NCBI GenBank assembly: GCA_964538065.1
Contig: CAZIDG010000001.1
Span: 87,936 to 151,935, forward strand
Direction of reading: 5' to 3'
DNA from: G963664225 sp964538065
GTDB lineage: Bacteria; Verrucomicrobiota; Verrucomicrobiia; Limisphaerales; UBA1319
Length of the DNA: 64,000 nucleotides
The position numbers were made by a program, and so were the translations under genes. Positions within the stretch are counted from its first letter, which is position 1. Each line of letters begins with the position of its first letter. A model generated the notes under the pieces. The model searched no databases and had not been told where the DNA came from. It saw nothing but the letters and a program-made list of their open reading frames with translations. This document shows, one piece after another, positions 1 to 7,107 of the stretch.

Positions 1-935
1 CGCAGATCGAACCTCGCGATTACGAATTAAAAGTACAGCAGGCGGCGGCCGCGGTATCGCAAGCCCGGGCTGATTTGGGATTGCCTCTGGAAGGGGATAA
101 CGATCACGTGGAGATCGATGCGGTCAACGCCGTCAAGCAGGCGGCCGCCGTGCTGGATGAAGCAGCTCAAAATCGTGATCGTGTCCTAAGCCTCGTCAAG
201 GCGGGCATTGCCACCCAATCCGAATCCGAAACGGTCGAATCCGCCTACAAAGTTGCCGCGGCGCGCTTGGAGACAGCTCGCGAGGAAACCCGAACCCGCA
301 TGGCGGCCCTGGTTCAGCGACGGGCGGAGTATGAGATTGCAGCCAAGCAGCTTTCAGATTCGGCCATCCGGGCACCTTTTGATGGGACCATTCAGGAACG
401 GTTGGCGAATACCGGCCAGTATGCAGCTGTGGGCACTGCCATTGCAACCCTTGTAAAAGCCGAGCCTCTGCGCCTGCGCCTGGATGTGCCTGAACGCGAG
501 TCGTCGCTTGTGAGTACGGGCCAACTGGTCCGGCTGTCTGTGGAGGGCTGCACCAATAATTTTCAAGGATGGCTTGCCCGTTTGAGCCCGGCGTTGGACG
601 ACGCGACGCGGACCTTGCGAGTCGAGGCCGACGTGCCTGGGCAGGGACTGTTGCGTCCTGGCTTGTTTGCTCGAGCCCGGATTGTGGTTTCTGCGCAGGA
701 ACCGGTTATGTGTGTGCCACTTAATGGGCTCGTCACCTTTGCCGGCATTGAGAAAGTGGTTCTGGTGCGGGATGGCAAGGCCCTGGAAACCCCTGTCACC
801 ACCGGACGCCGGGAAGATGCGTGGTGCGAAATATTGGAGGGTGTGTCGTCTCAGGACCAGGTCGTGCTGGATGCGATGGGCTTGCATACGGGGCAGCCTG
901 TGGTTGTGGAGTCCGTGTCCGACACAAAGAAATAA
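1..935 (+). CDS. RND efflux periplasmic adaptor subunit (HlyD/MFP family), 5'-truncated
   Basis: This is the C-terminal part of a membrane-fusion protein that would bridge an inner-membrane RND pump to an outer-membrane channel. The frame is open from base 3, so the gene begins upstream of the window; the TTG at 75 is only an internal codon. What is visible is a coiled-coil hairpin rich in Ala, Glu and Arg (roughly the first 110 residues), then the lipoyl-return motif SAIRAPFDGTIQERLANTGQ, a beta-barrel region and a C-terminal membrane-proximal domain. This order is typical of AcrA/MexA-like adaptors. The stop lies 15 bases before the RND pump gene, so the two are almost certainly co-transcribed. 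No outer-membrane factor follows directly. The family call is firm; the substrate is unknown. Confidence 0.93.
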   Translation, partial: QIEPRDYELKVQQAAAAVSQARADLGLPLEGDNDHVEIDAVNAVKQAAAVLDEAAQNRDRVLSLVKAGIATQSESETVESAYKVAAARLETAREETRTRMAALVQRRAEYEIAAKQLSDSAIRAPFDGTIQERLANTGQYAAVGTAIATLVKAEPLRLRLDVPERESSLVSTGQLVRLSVEGCTNNFQGWLARLSPALDDATRTLRVEADVPGQGLLRPGLFARARIVVSAQEPVMCVPLNGLVTFAGIEKVVLVRDGKALETPVTTGRREDAWCEILEGVSSQDQVVLDAMGLHTGQPVVVESVSDTKK

Positions 936-950
936 GCTTCGTTCCTTCTC

Positions 951-3900
951 ATGCAAAAACTGGCTGAAATCTGTATCCGACGCCCTGTGTTTGCGACCAT
1001 GATCGTATTGACGCTGGTCGTGCTCGGGGCTGCCAGTTATTTGCGACTTAATGTGGATCGGTTTCCCTCCGTGGACCTGCCCACGGTGCGCATCAATGTG
1101 CGTTTATCGGGAGCGGCCCCAGAGGAAATGGAGTCACAGGTTTCCCAGCCGATTGAAGAATCCGTCAATACCATTCAGGGCATCAAGGAACTGCGTTCGG
1201 TGAGCGGGGCAGGATCCTCATTTGTTGTTGTTACTTTTGATTTGGACCGCGAGATTGAGGCAGCCGCCCAGGATGTGCGCGACCGGGTGGGTACGGTAAC
1301 GCGTGAGTTGCCCGAAGATGTCGATCCTCCGACGATTGCGAAGGCTGACACCGATCAGTCACCGATCCTCTCCATCGCTCTGAGCGGTGATCGTTCCCAG
1401 CGAGAGTTGACCGAAATAGCGGACAAGATCGTCAAGCCTCAGATCGAACGCTCGTCCGGGGTCGGTGAGGTCAATGTAATGGGGGGATTCGATCGTTCCA
1501 TCAACGTGTGGGTGGATGCGGACCGGCTGGCGGCCTATAAACTGCCCATTACCGCTGTGCGGGAAGCGGTGGAGCGCCAGAACGCCAACACACCAGGCGG
1601 CAACGTGACGGGGTCCCTTCGGGAAATGACCCTGCGCACGATGGGGCGATTCACCGAACCGCGCGATTTTAATGAATTGGTCATTGCCACCCGGAATGGC
1701 ATCCCCATCAAGGTGCGGGACATTGGATGGGCCGAGGATGGAATCAAGGAGCAACGATCCTTTTCACGGCTGGATGGAAAACCCACTGCCGCATTGGACG
1801 TGTTGCGCCAATCGGGGGCCAATACTGTGGAGGTCATCGAGGGGGTGAAGGAACGTCTGGCAACATTGCGCTCGCAATTGCCCGAAGACATCAGGGTGGA
1901 GGTGATTCGCGACCAGTCCCTGTACATCCACGAAGCCCTCTATGAAATCAAACGGCATTTGGTTTTAGGCAGCATCCTTGCCTGCCTGGTGGTCATGCTT
2001 TTCATGCGAAACTGGAGGGCCACGGTGATCGCCGCTGTGGCCATTCCGACCTCTGTCATTGCTACCTTTGGGATGATGAAGGCCCTGAATTTCACCTTGA
2101 ACAGCGTAACCATGCTGGCCTTGGTGCTCATGGTAGGGGTGGTGATCGATGATGCGATCGTGGTGCTCGAGAACATCTTCCGGTTCATCGAGGAAAAGGG
2201 GATGAGACCATTCGAGGCGGCCCGCGCCGCCACGGCGGAAATTGGAATGGCGGTTATGGCGACCACATTCAGTCTGGTGGTGATCTTTGTGCCGGTCAGT
2301 TTCATGTCGAGCATTTCGGGGCGTTTTCTGTATCAGTTTGGCATTACATCGGCAGTGGCCGTGCTGGTCAGCCTGGTGGTTTCCTTCACCTTGACCCCCA
2401 TGATGAGCGCGCGATTATTGCGCACGACACGTCCAACAGATGCGCCTGCCGGCCATGCCCCCAAGTCCCGCGGCGGTTTCTATGGTTGGTTGGATCGCGG
2501 ATATGTGAGTGTGCTTGGGCGTGCCTTGCGCCATCGGGCTCTGGTGGCTGCGCTGGCTTTGCTGGTCATGGTGTCGGCCATACCCCTTTACATGCTGGTG
2601 CGCCAGGAATACCTGCCCAGCAACGTGGATGAAGGCGAGTTTGACGTCATGCTGACTGCTCCCGAGGGCACTGGCATGGGGCCGATCCGCGAAATCGCCT
2701 TGAAGGTGGAGAAGGAGTTGCGCGAGACACCTGGAGTGCGGACCGTCCTGACCACGGCCGGGGGCGGATTCCTGGGGGGAGTTAATAGCGCTCGATTCTT
2801 TGTCAAGCTGGTGCCTCATGACCAGCGCACATTTCAGTGGAAAAACCTGTTTCAATGGCCGCCATGGAAGGCGTTCAAAGACATTCATACCCAGCGCGAC
2901 ATCCAGCAGGACATTCGCAAGAGACTGCGCGGCCTGCCTGATGTTCGCATTTCCATCCGCAATCCGCAGACGTTCGTTGGGGGTGGGGCCAACTGGGATA
3001 TTGATTTTGCGCTGCTCGGACCCGATTTGACCACGTTGTTCAACTATGCGGAACGCCTCCGTCTGAAGGGGGCGGAACTGGGCCTTTTGGATGCGGATAC
3101 CACCCTGAAGCTCGACAAACCCGAGTTGCAGGTTGTGATTGACCGGGACCGCGCCGCGCGCCTGGGGGTGGACACGGAGGACATTGCCACCGCCCTGCGG
3201 ATCATGGTGGGGGGCGATTTGCAGGTGACCCGCTTCAGGGATGAAAGCATGAACGAGGACTACGACGTCCAGGTGCGCCTGCAGGAGTCCGATCGCAACA
3301 CGGCTGAGGGAGTCAAACACCTGTATGTTCCGAGTCAGAGTGGAAGTCTGGTGCGTTTGGATAACCTGGTCAAATTCGTCGCCGCCCAGACACCATCGCG
3401 CATCGACCGCCTGGATCGCCAGCGGCAGGTGAGTTTGCGCGCCTCTGTGGCGCCGGGTTTTGCGCAGGCCGATCGCATTGCTGCCCTCAAGGAGGAAGTT
3501 CAGAAAATGGGGCTCCCGACGGGGTATTCGACCCGTGTCTCAGGCCGGGCCAGCGAATTGGAAACCACCTTCAAGGAATTTCTCTGGGCATTTGCGCTGT
3601 CGATCATTCTAATGTACATCATCCTGGCCAGCCAATTCGAAAGCCTGGTGCATCCACTGACCATCCTCCTTTCGCTGCCCATATCGGTGCCTTTTGCCTT
3701 TCTGTCCCTGCTGATTGCGAACCAGACCATCAACCTGTACTCCGCACTCGGATTGCTGGTGCTGTTTGGCGTCGTCAAGAAGAACGCGATTTTGCAGATC
3801 GACCATACCAACGGCCTTCGGGCCAAAGGGATGGAACGCATGGCAGCCATCCTCCAGGCCAATCGCGAGCGGCTGCGTCCGATCCTCATGACCACCTTGA

Positions 3901-4133
3901 CGCTCATTGCGGGCATGCTGCCCCTGGCGCTGGGGCGCGGGCCTGGCGCTGAGGAGCGGCGCGCCGTGGCTGTGGTGGTCATCGGGGGGCAGGCGCTTTG
4001 TTTGCTGCTGACCCTGGTGGTGACACCGGTCGCCTATTCCCTGCTGGATGACATGGCCCGAAAACTCCAGTGGAAACACTGGCGCATTGAAGAAGAGCAG
4101 GGGACGGCCCCCACGGGGGAAACCCCGCGATGA
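951..4133 (+). CDS. RND family efflux pump permease (AcrB/HAE1-like)
   Basis: This 1060-residue protein has the normal length and layout of a proton-driven RND exporter: an N-terminal transmembrane helix after MQKLAEICIRRPVFATMIVL, two large periplasmic loops and two clusters of membrane helices. The paired aspartates of the proton relay are at about residues 400-401 in VGVVIDDAIVVLENI. The matching lysine region is seen late in the protein as FGVVKKNAIL. It follows the adaptor gene by 15 bases. The family exports drugs, solvents, bile acids or lipids by the periplasmic capture route, and nothing here fixes the substrate. The missing outer-membrane partner could be the TolC-like protein encoded at 20379-21782, which is an inference. 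Confidence 0.96.
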   Translation: MQKLAEICIRRPVFATMIVLTLVVLGAASYLRLNVDRFPSVDLPTVRINVRLSGAAPEEMESQVSQPIEESVNTIQGIKELRSVSGAGSSFVVVTFDLDREIEAAAQDVRDRVGTVTRELPEDVDPPTIAKADTDQSPILSIALSGDRSQRELTEIADKIVKPQIERSSGVGEVNVMGGFDRSINVWVDADRLAAYKLPITAVREAVERQNANTPGGNVTGSLREMTLRTMGRFTEPRDFNELVIATRNGIPIKVRDIGWAEDGIKEQRSFSRLDGKPTAALDVLRQSGANTVEVIEGVKERLATLRSQLPEDIRVEVIRDQSLYIHEALYEIKRHLVLGSILACLVVMLFMRNWRATVIAAVAIPTSVIATFGMMKALNFTLNSVTMLALVLMVGVVIDDAIVVLENIFRFIEEKGMRPFEAARAATAEIGMAVMATTFSLVVIFVPVSFMSSISGRFLYQFGITSAVAVLVSLVVSFTLTPMMSARLLRTTRPTDAPAGHAPKSRGGFYGWLDRGYVSVLGRALRHRALVAALALLVMVSAIPLYMLVRQEYLPSNVDEGEFDVMLTAPEGTGMGPIREIALKVEKELRETPGVRTVLTTAGGGFLGGVNSARFFVKLVPHDQRTFQWKNLFQWPPWKAFKDIHTQRDIQQDIRKRLRGLPDVRISIRNPQTFVGGGANWDIDFALLGPDLTTLFNYAERLRLKGAELGLLDADTTLKLDKPELQVVIDRDRAARLGVDTEDIATALRIMVGGDLQVTRFRDESMNEDYDVQVRLQESDRNTAEGVKHLYVPSQSGSLVRLDNLVKFVAAQTPSRIDRLDRQRQVSLRASVAPGFAQADRIAALKEEVQKMGLPTGYSTRVSGRASELETTFKEFLWAFALSIILMYIILASQFESLVHPLTILLSLPISVPFAFLSLLIANQTINLYSALGLLVLFGVVKKNAILQIDHTNGLRAKGMERMAAILQANRERLRPILMTTLTLIAGMLPLALGRGPGAEERRAVAVVVIGGQALCLLLTLVVTPVAYSLLDDMARKLQWKHWRIEEEQGTAPTGETPR

Positions 4134-4143
4134 TTTTTAACTG

Positions 4144-4196
4144 AACCAGTGAAAAAACACCCTCGCGCGCACGACAGCGCGTCCGGGATTCTGGTT
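4144..4196. other. Imperfect inverted repeat between the RND pump and rpiB-like genes
   Basis: AACCAG at 4144-4149 is matched by CTGGTT at 4191-4196, and inside it CGCGC (4166-4170) is matched by GCGCG (4177-4181). The structure has no following T-run, so it is not a standard intrinsic terminator. It could be a weak terminator for the pump operon or a regulatory element of the next gene. Confidence 0.3.
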
Positions 4197-4243
4197 GAAA
4201 ACAAACACAACACATCCGCCAACATACAAAAGGATACAAACCG

Positions 4244-4708
4244 ATGAAACTGATTGTTGCCGCCGACCCGTTTGCCGTGGCCCTAAAAAACGCGATTGTC
4301 GCGCACTTGAAAGAGAAGGGGCATGAAGTGGCAGATATGGGCGCCACTGAAGAAAAGGCGATCCCCTATTTCGAAAGTTGTGTTACGGTGTGCAAGGCCC
4401 TTCAAGCAGGAAAGGGGGAAAGAGCCATTCTGTTTTGTGGTACTGGCATGGGCATGGCCGTGATCGCCAACCGGTTTAAGGGCATCACAGCCTCTGTCGT
4501 GGAGTCGGTATTTGCTGCGCGGATGTGCCGGTCGATCAATAATGCGAATGTTCTCTGCCTCGGCTCCATGATATGGGGCGAGTGGATGGCCAAGGAGGCC
4601 GTGGATACATTTCTCACAACCAACCTGGCCGATGGCCTGCCGCAGTTTGCCGATTTCCTTAAAGACGCCAGTTGCAAGGTGGCTGCCATCGATCCCGCGC
4701 GTCTGTAA
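4244..4708 (+). CDS. Atypical RpiB/LacA/LacB-family sugar-phosphate isomerase
   Basis: This 154-residue protein has the fold signature of the RpiB family, which interconverts aldose and ketose phosphates. The catalytic-cysteine loop is clear in ILFCGTGMGMAV, equivalent to ILLCGTGIGMS in ribose-5-phosphate isomerase B. Two canonical positions differ. The N-terminal GSDHAG motif is replaced by AADPFA, keeping Asp8 but changing the following His to Pro. The REHND segment that supplies the ring-opening His in E. coli RpiB is RSINN here. A substrate other than ribose 5-phosphate, such as a tetrose or other hexose phosphate, is therefore likely. An AAAGGA ribosome-binding site lies about 10 bases before the ATG. 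It is probably monocistronic. Confidence 0.85.
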   Translation: MKLIVAADPFAVALKNAIVAHLKEKGHEVADMGATEEKAIPYFESCVTVCKALQAGKGERAILFCGTGMGMAVIANRFKGITASVVESVFAARMCRSINNANVLCLGSMIWGEWMAKEAVDTFLTTNLADGLPQFADFLKDASCKVAAIDPARL

Positions 4709-4824
4709 AATCGCACTTCGATAACGAGACATTGCTTCAGACACAGTCCCTTTTTCAGCGGAACAAGGGCAGAGGCACCCCACTGGCAGCGCAGGTTTCC
4801 GGATATTGTCGGGGTGTTCTCTGT

Positions 4825-4844
4825 CATTTGGTGATTGCCAAATG
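4825..4844. promoter_or_regulatory. Perfect 7-bp inverted repeat upstream of uppP
   Basis: CATTTGG at 4825-4831 and CCAAATG at 4838-4844 form a palindrome around a six-base centre, 26 bases before the chosen uppP start. It could be an operator or an RNA hairpin; no T-run follows. Its role is not established by the sequence. Confidence 0.3.
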
Positions 4845-4869
4845 AAGTGGTTTGCCATTTAACCATGCG

Positions 4870-5652
4870 ATGCGTGAATGGCTCGACATCATTTTGTTAG
4901 GCATTATTGAAGGGGTGACCGAATTTTTGCCGGTCTCCTCGACTGGCCATCTGTTGCTGGCAGAGAAAATCCTGCCGCAACAGTCCGACGTTTTTAATAT
5001 CGTCATCCAAAGCGCGGCCGTGTTGTCGGTGATCCTGGTGTTCAAGGACCGCGTGAAGCAAATGGTCTTCCAGTGGCGTGATCCCGCCGTGCGTGATTAT
5101 ATCTTCAAGTTGCTGCTGGCCTTTGTGATCACCGGGGTGGGAGGGGTGCTGCTCAAGAAAGCCGGTCTCAAGTTGCCCAAGGATGCGGCCCCTGTGGCCT
5201 GGGCCACCCTGGTGGGCGGCGTGCTGTTTCTTGTCTTGGAAATGTGGTTGAAGAAACGTCCGAAAACAGACGCCATTTCATGGGTGGTAGTTGCCGCAAA
5301 CGCCCTTGCTCAACTCGTGGCCGCTGTTTTCCCGGGCACATCGCGCAGCGGCGCATGCATTTTGTTTTCGCTTGCGTTGGGAGTGAGCCGTCCCGCTGCT
5401 GCGGAGTTCTCGTTCCTGTTGGGCGTGCCCACCTTGTTGTCGGCGGGCGCCTTGGAATTAGCGTCTGAATTTCTCAAAAAGGACGGAGCCCACGAGCCCC
5501 TGGGGTTGTTGTTACTGGGATGCGTGGTGGCGGGCGTCACAGCCTTCATTTCGGTCAAATGGCTCATGAGGTTCATTCAAACGCACACTTTCACGGGGTT
5601 TGGCTGGTACCGGATTGTCCTCGGCATTTTGATCCTCGTCATGCTGCGCTGA
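4870..5652 (+). CDS. uppP: Undecaprenyl-diphosphatase UppP (BacA family)
   Basis: This integral membrane enzyme removes a phosphate from undecaprenyl diphosphate, recycling the lipid carrier for peptidoglycan and other wall polymers. Excess enzyme confers bacitracin resistance in known bacteria. The two family signatures are present: EGVTEFLPVSSTGHLLL near the N-terminus and FPGTSRSGACI around residue 155. The protein is strongly hydrophobic, with about seven to eight membrane segments. I chose the ATG at 4870 (260 residues) because it places the conserved start MREWLDIILLG correctly; the frame is also open to a TTG at 4852. It stands alone between the isomerase and the Tat-exported protein. 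Confidence 0.96.
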   Translation: MREWLDIILLGIIEGVTEFLPVSSTGHLLLAEKILPQQSDVFNIVIQSAAVLSVILVFKDRVKQMVFQWRDPAVRDYIFKLLLAFVITGVGGVLLKKAGLKLPKDAAPVAWATLVGGVLFLVLEMWLKKRPKTDAISWVVVAANALAQLVAAVFPGTSRSGACILFSLALGVSRPAAAEFSFLLGVPTLLSAGALELASEFLKKDGAHEPLGLLLLGCVVAGVTAFISVKWLMRFIQTHTFTGFGWYRIVLGILILVMLR

Positions 5653-5725
5653 TTCGGCATCTTCGGCCGATCATTCCCGCATCTTGAAAAATCGATTCCC
5701 ATGGCATGGGGAATGGGATAGGCTG

Positions 5726-6661
5726 ATGCCAGATCATATGAATACGCTTGGCACTCGCCGTTCTTTTATCAAGCACGCTGCGCTCGCAAGTCTGGCCATG
5801 GCCGCGGCGCCCGTGTGGACACCTCTTGCCACTCAGGCTGTGGAACCGTTCAAGCGCCCCGGTCAGGCCCGCCTGGCCTTGAGCCTGGCAGCCTATTCGT
5901 TGCGGCAATACTTCGATCACAAGGATCCGGCCAAGCGAATCACCATGCTGGATTTCATCGACTATTGCGCCGACCACGGCTGCGCTGGCGCCGAGGTGAC
6001 CAGCTATTATTTTCCCAAGGCGCTTACGGAGGATTTCTTATTGCAGGTCCGCCGCCGCGCCTATTTGCGCGGGGTGGCGCTCAGTGGCACCGCGGTTGGC
6101 AATAATTTCGTGCTCGCCAAGGGTCCCAAACGTGATGAGCAAATTGCGATGGTTAAGAAGTGGGTCGATCATTCGGCGGTCATGGGCCTGTCGCATATTC
6201 GTGTGTTTGCCGGACCGACTGGATCGATGCCCAAAGACGACGCCATTCGCTGCTGCATCGAGGCTCTCGAGGAGTGTGGCGAGTACGCGGGGCGCAAGGG
6301 AGTGTTTTTGGGTCTGGAAAACCATGGTGGCATTGTGGCCGATCCCGACGATCTCCTGGGGATCATCAAGGCGGTCAAATGTCCCTGGGTGGGCATCAAT
6401 CTCGATTCCGGCAATTTCCAGACGGACGATCCGTATGCCGACCTGGCCCGCTGCGTGCCCTATGCTGTAAATGTGCAGATCAAGGTCGAGATCACCCCAC
6501 GCGGGAAATCGAAGCAATGGTCCGACATTCCCCGTCTGGTCAAAATGCTGCGCGACGGCAATTACCAGGGATATGTCGCCCTCGAATATGAGGCTGCCGA
6601 GGATCCTTTCACCGCTGTGCCTCGTTTCCTGAAAGCCATTCAGGACGCTCTGGCGGCCTAA
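5726..6661 (+). CDS. Tat-exported sugar phosphate isomerase/epimerase (xylose isomerase-like TIM barrel)
   Basis: This 311-residue protein starts with a twin-arginine signal: TRRSFIKHAALASLAMAAA followed by an Ala-rich cleavage region near residue 35. The rest is an AP-endonuclease-2/xylose-isomerase-like TIM barrel. Metal-binding candidates are the Glu in GAEVTSYY, the Glu in LGLENHGG, the Asp in NLDSGN and the Glu in VALEYEA. Such exported barrel proteins are abundant in PVC bacteria and usually lack a proven substrate. The ATG at 5726 follows a GGATAGG-like ribosome site; an ATG at 5738 is also possible. The stop is 11 bases before the SET gene, suggesting an operon. Confidence 0.88.
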   Translation: MPDHMNTLGTRRSFIKHAALASLAMAAAPVWTPLATQAVEPFKRPGQARLALSLAAYSLRQYFDHKDPAKRITMLDFIDYCADHGCAGAEVTSYYFPKALTEDFLLQVRRRAYLRGVALSGTAVGNNFVLAKGPKRDEQIAMVKKWVDHSAVMGLSHIRVFAGPTGSMPKDDAIRCCIEALEECGEYAGRKGVFLGLENHGGIVADPDDLLGIIKAVKCPWVGINLDSGNFQTDDPYADLARCVPYAVNVQIKVEITPRGKSKQWSDIPRLVKMLRDGNYQGYVALEYEAAEDPFTAVPRFLKAIQDALAA

Positions 6662-6672
6662 AAAACGTTTGC

Positions 6673-7107
6673 ATGGATAACGAGAATGTGGTCATTCACC
6701 CTTCCCGCATCCAGGGCATGGGTGGATTTGCCCGGCGCCCTTTGGCACGTGGGACGCACGTGATCGAATACGTGGGGCGCAAGATCCTCAAGGCCGAATC
6801 CCTGATCGAGTGCGAACGAGACAACGAATACGTGTTCGCGCTCGATGATCAGTATGACCTGGATGGCAATGTGGACTGGAATCCCGCAAGGTTCCTCAAT
6901 CACAGTTGTTCGCCCAATTGCGAGGCGGAGTTGATCGAGGGACACATCTGGATCACCGCCTTGCGAGACATTATGGAAGACGAGGAACTCACGTTTGACT
7001 ATGGGTATGATCTTGTGGATTACAAGGATCATCCTTGTCATTGCGGGGCGCCCAATTGCTATGGGTACATTGTTTCAGCCGAACTTCGAAAAACGAAAGC
7101 CGATTAA
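6673..7107 (+). CDS. SET domain protein-lysine methyltransferase with post-SET zinc site
   Basis: This 144-residue protein is almost entirely a SET domain, the fold that transfers methyl groups from S-adenosylmethionine to protein lysines. All core motifs are present: the N-terminal IQGMGGFA loop, RFLNHSCSPNC at residues 73-83 (pseudoknot, cofactor site) and ELTFDY at 105-110 with its catalytic tyrosine. A complete post-SET motif follows, with C122, C124 and C129 plus C83 forming a predicted zinc site. It is therefore predicted to be catalytically competent. There is no signal peptide, so it is cytoplasmic. Its TAA stop overlaps the ATG of the following helicase as TAATG, which implies translational coupling. 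The substrate is unknown; ribosomal or nucleoid proteins are only guesses. Confidence 0.93.
   Translation: MDNENVVIHPSRIQGMGGFARRPLARGTHVIEYVGRKILKAESLIECERDNEYVFALDDQYDLDGNVDWNPARFLNHSCSPNCEAELIEGHIWITALRDIMEDEELTFDYGYDLVDYKDHPCHCGAPNCYGYIVSAELRKTKAD

Noticed and set aside
2415..3320. 301-codon open frame on the minus strand
   Set aside because: It is antisense to the RND pump and is a by-product of its codon use.
7035..7106. In-frame extension of the helicase into the SET gene
   Set aside because: The ATG at 7107 overlaps the SET stop as TAATG and gives the normal helicase N-terminus.
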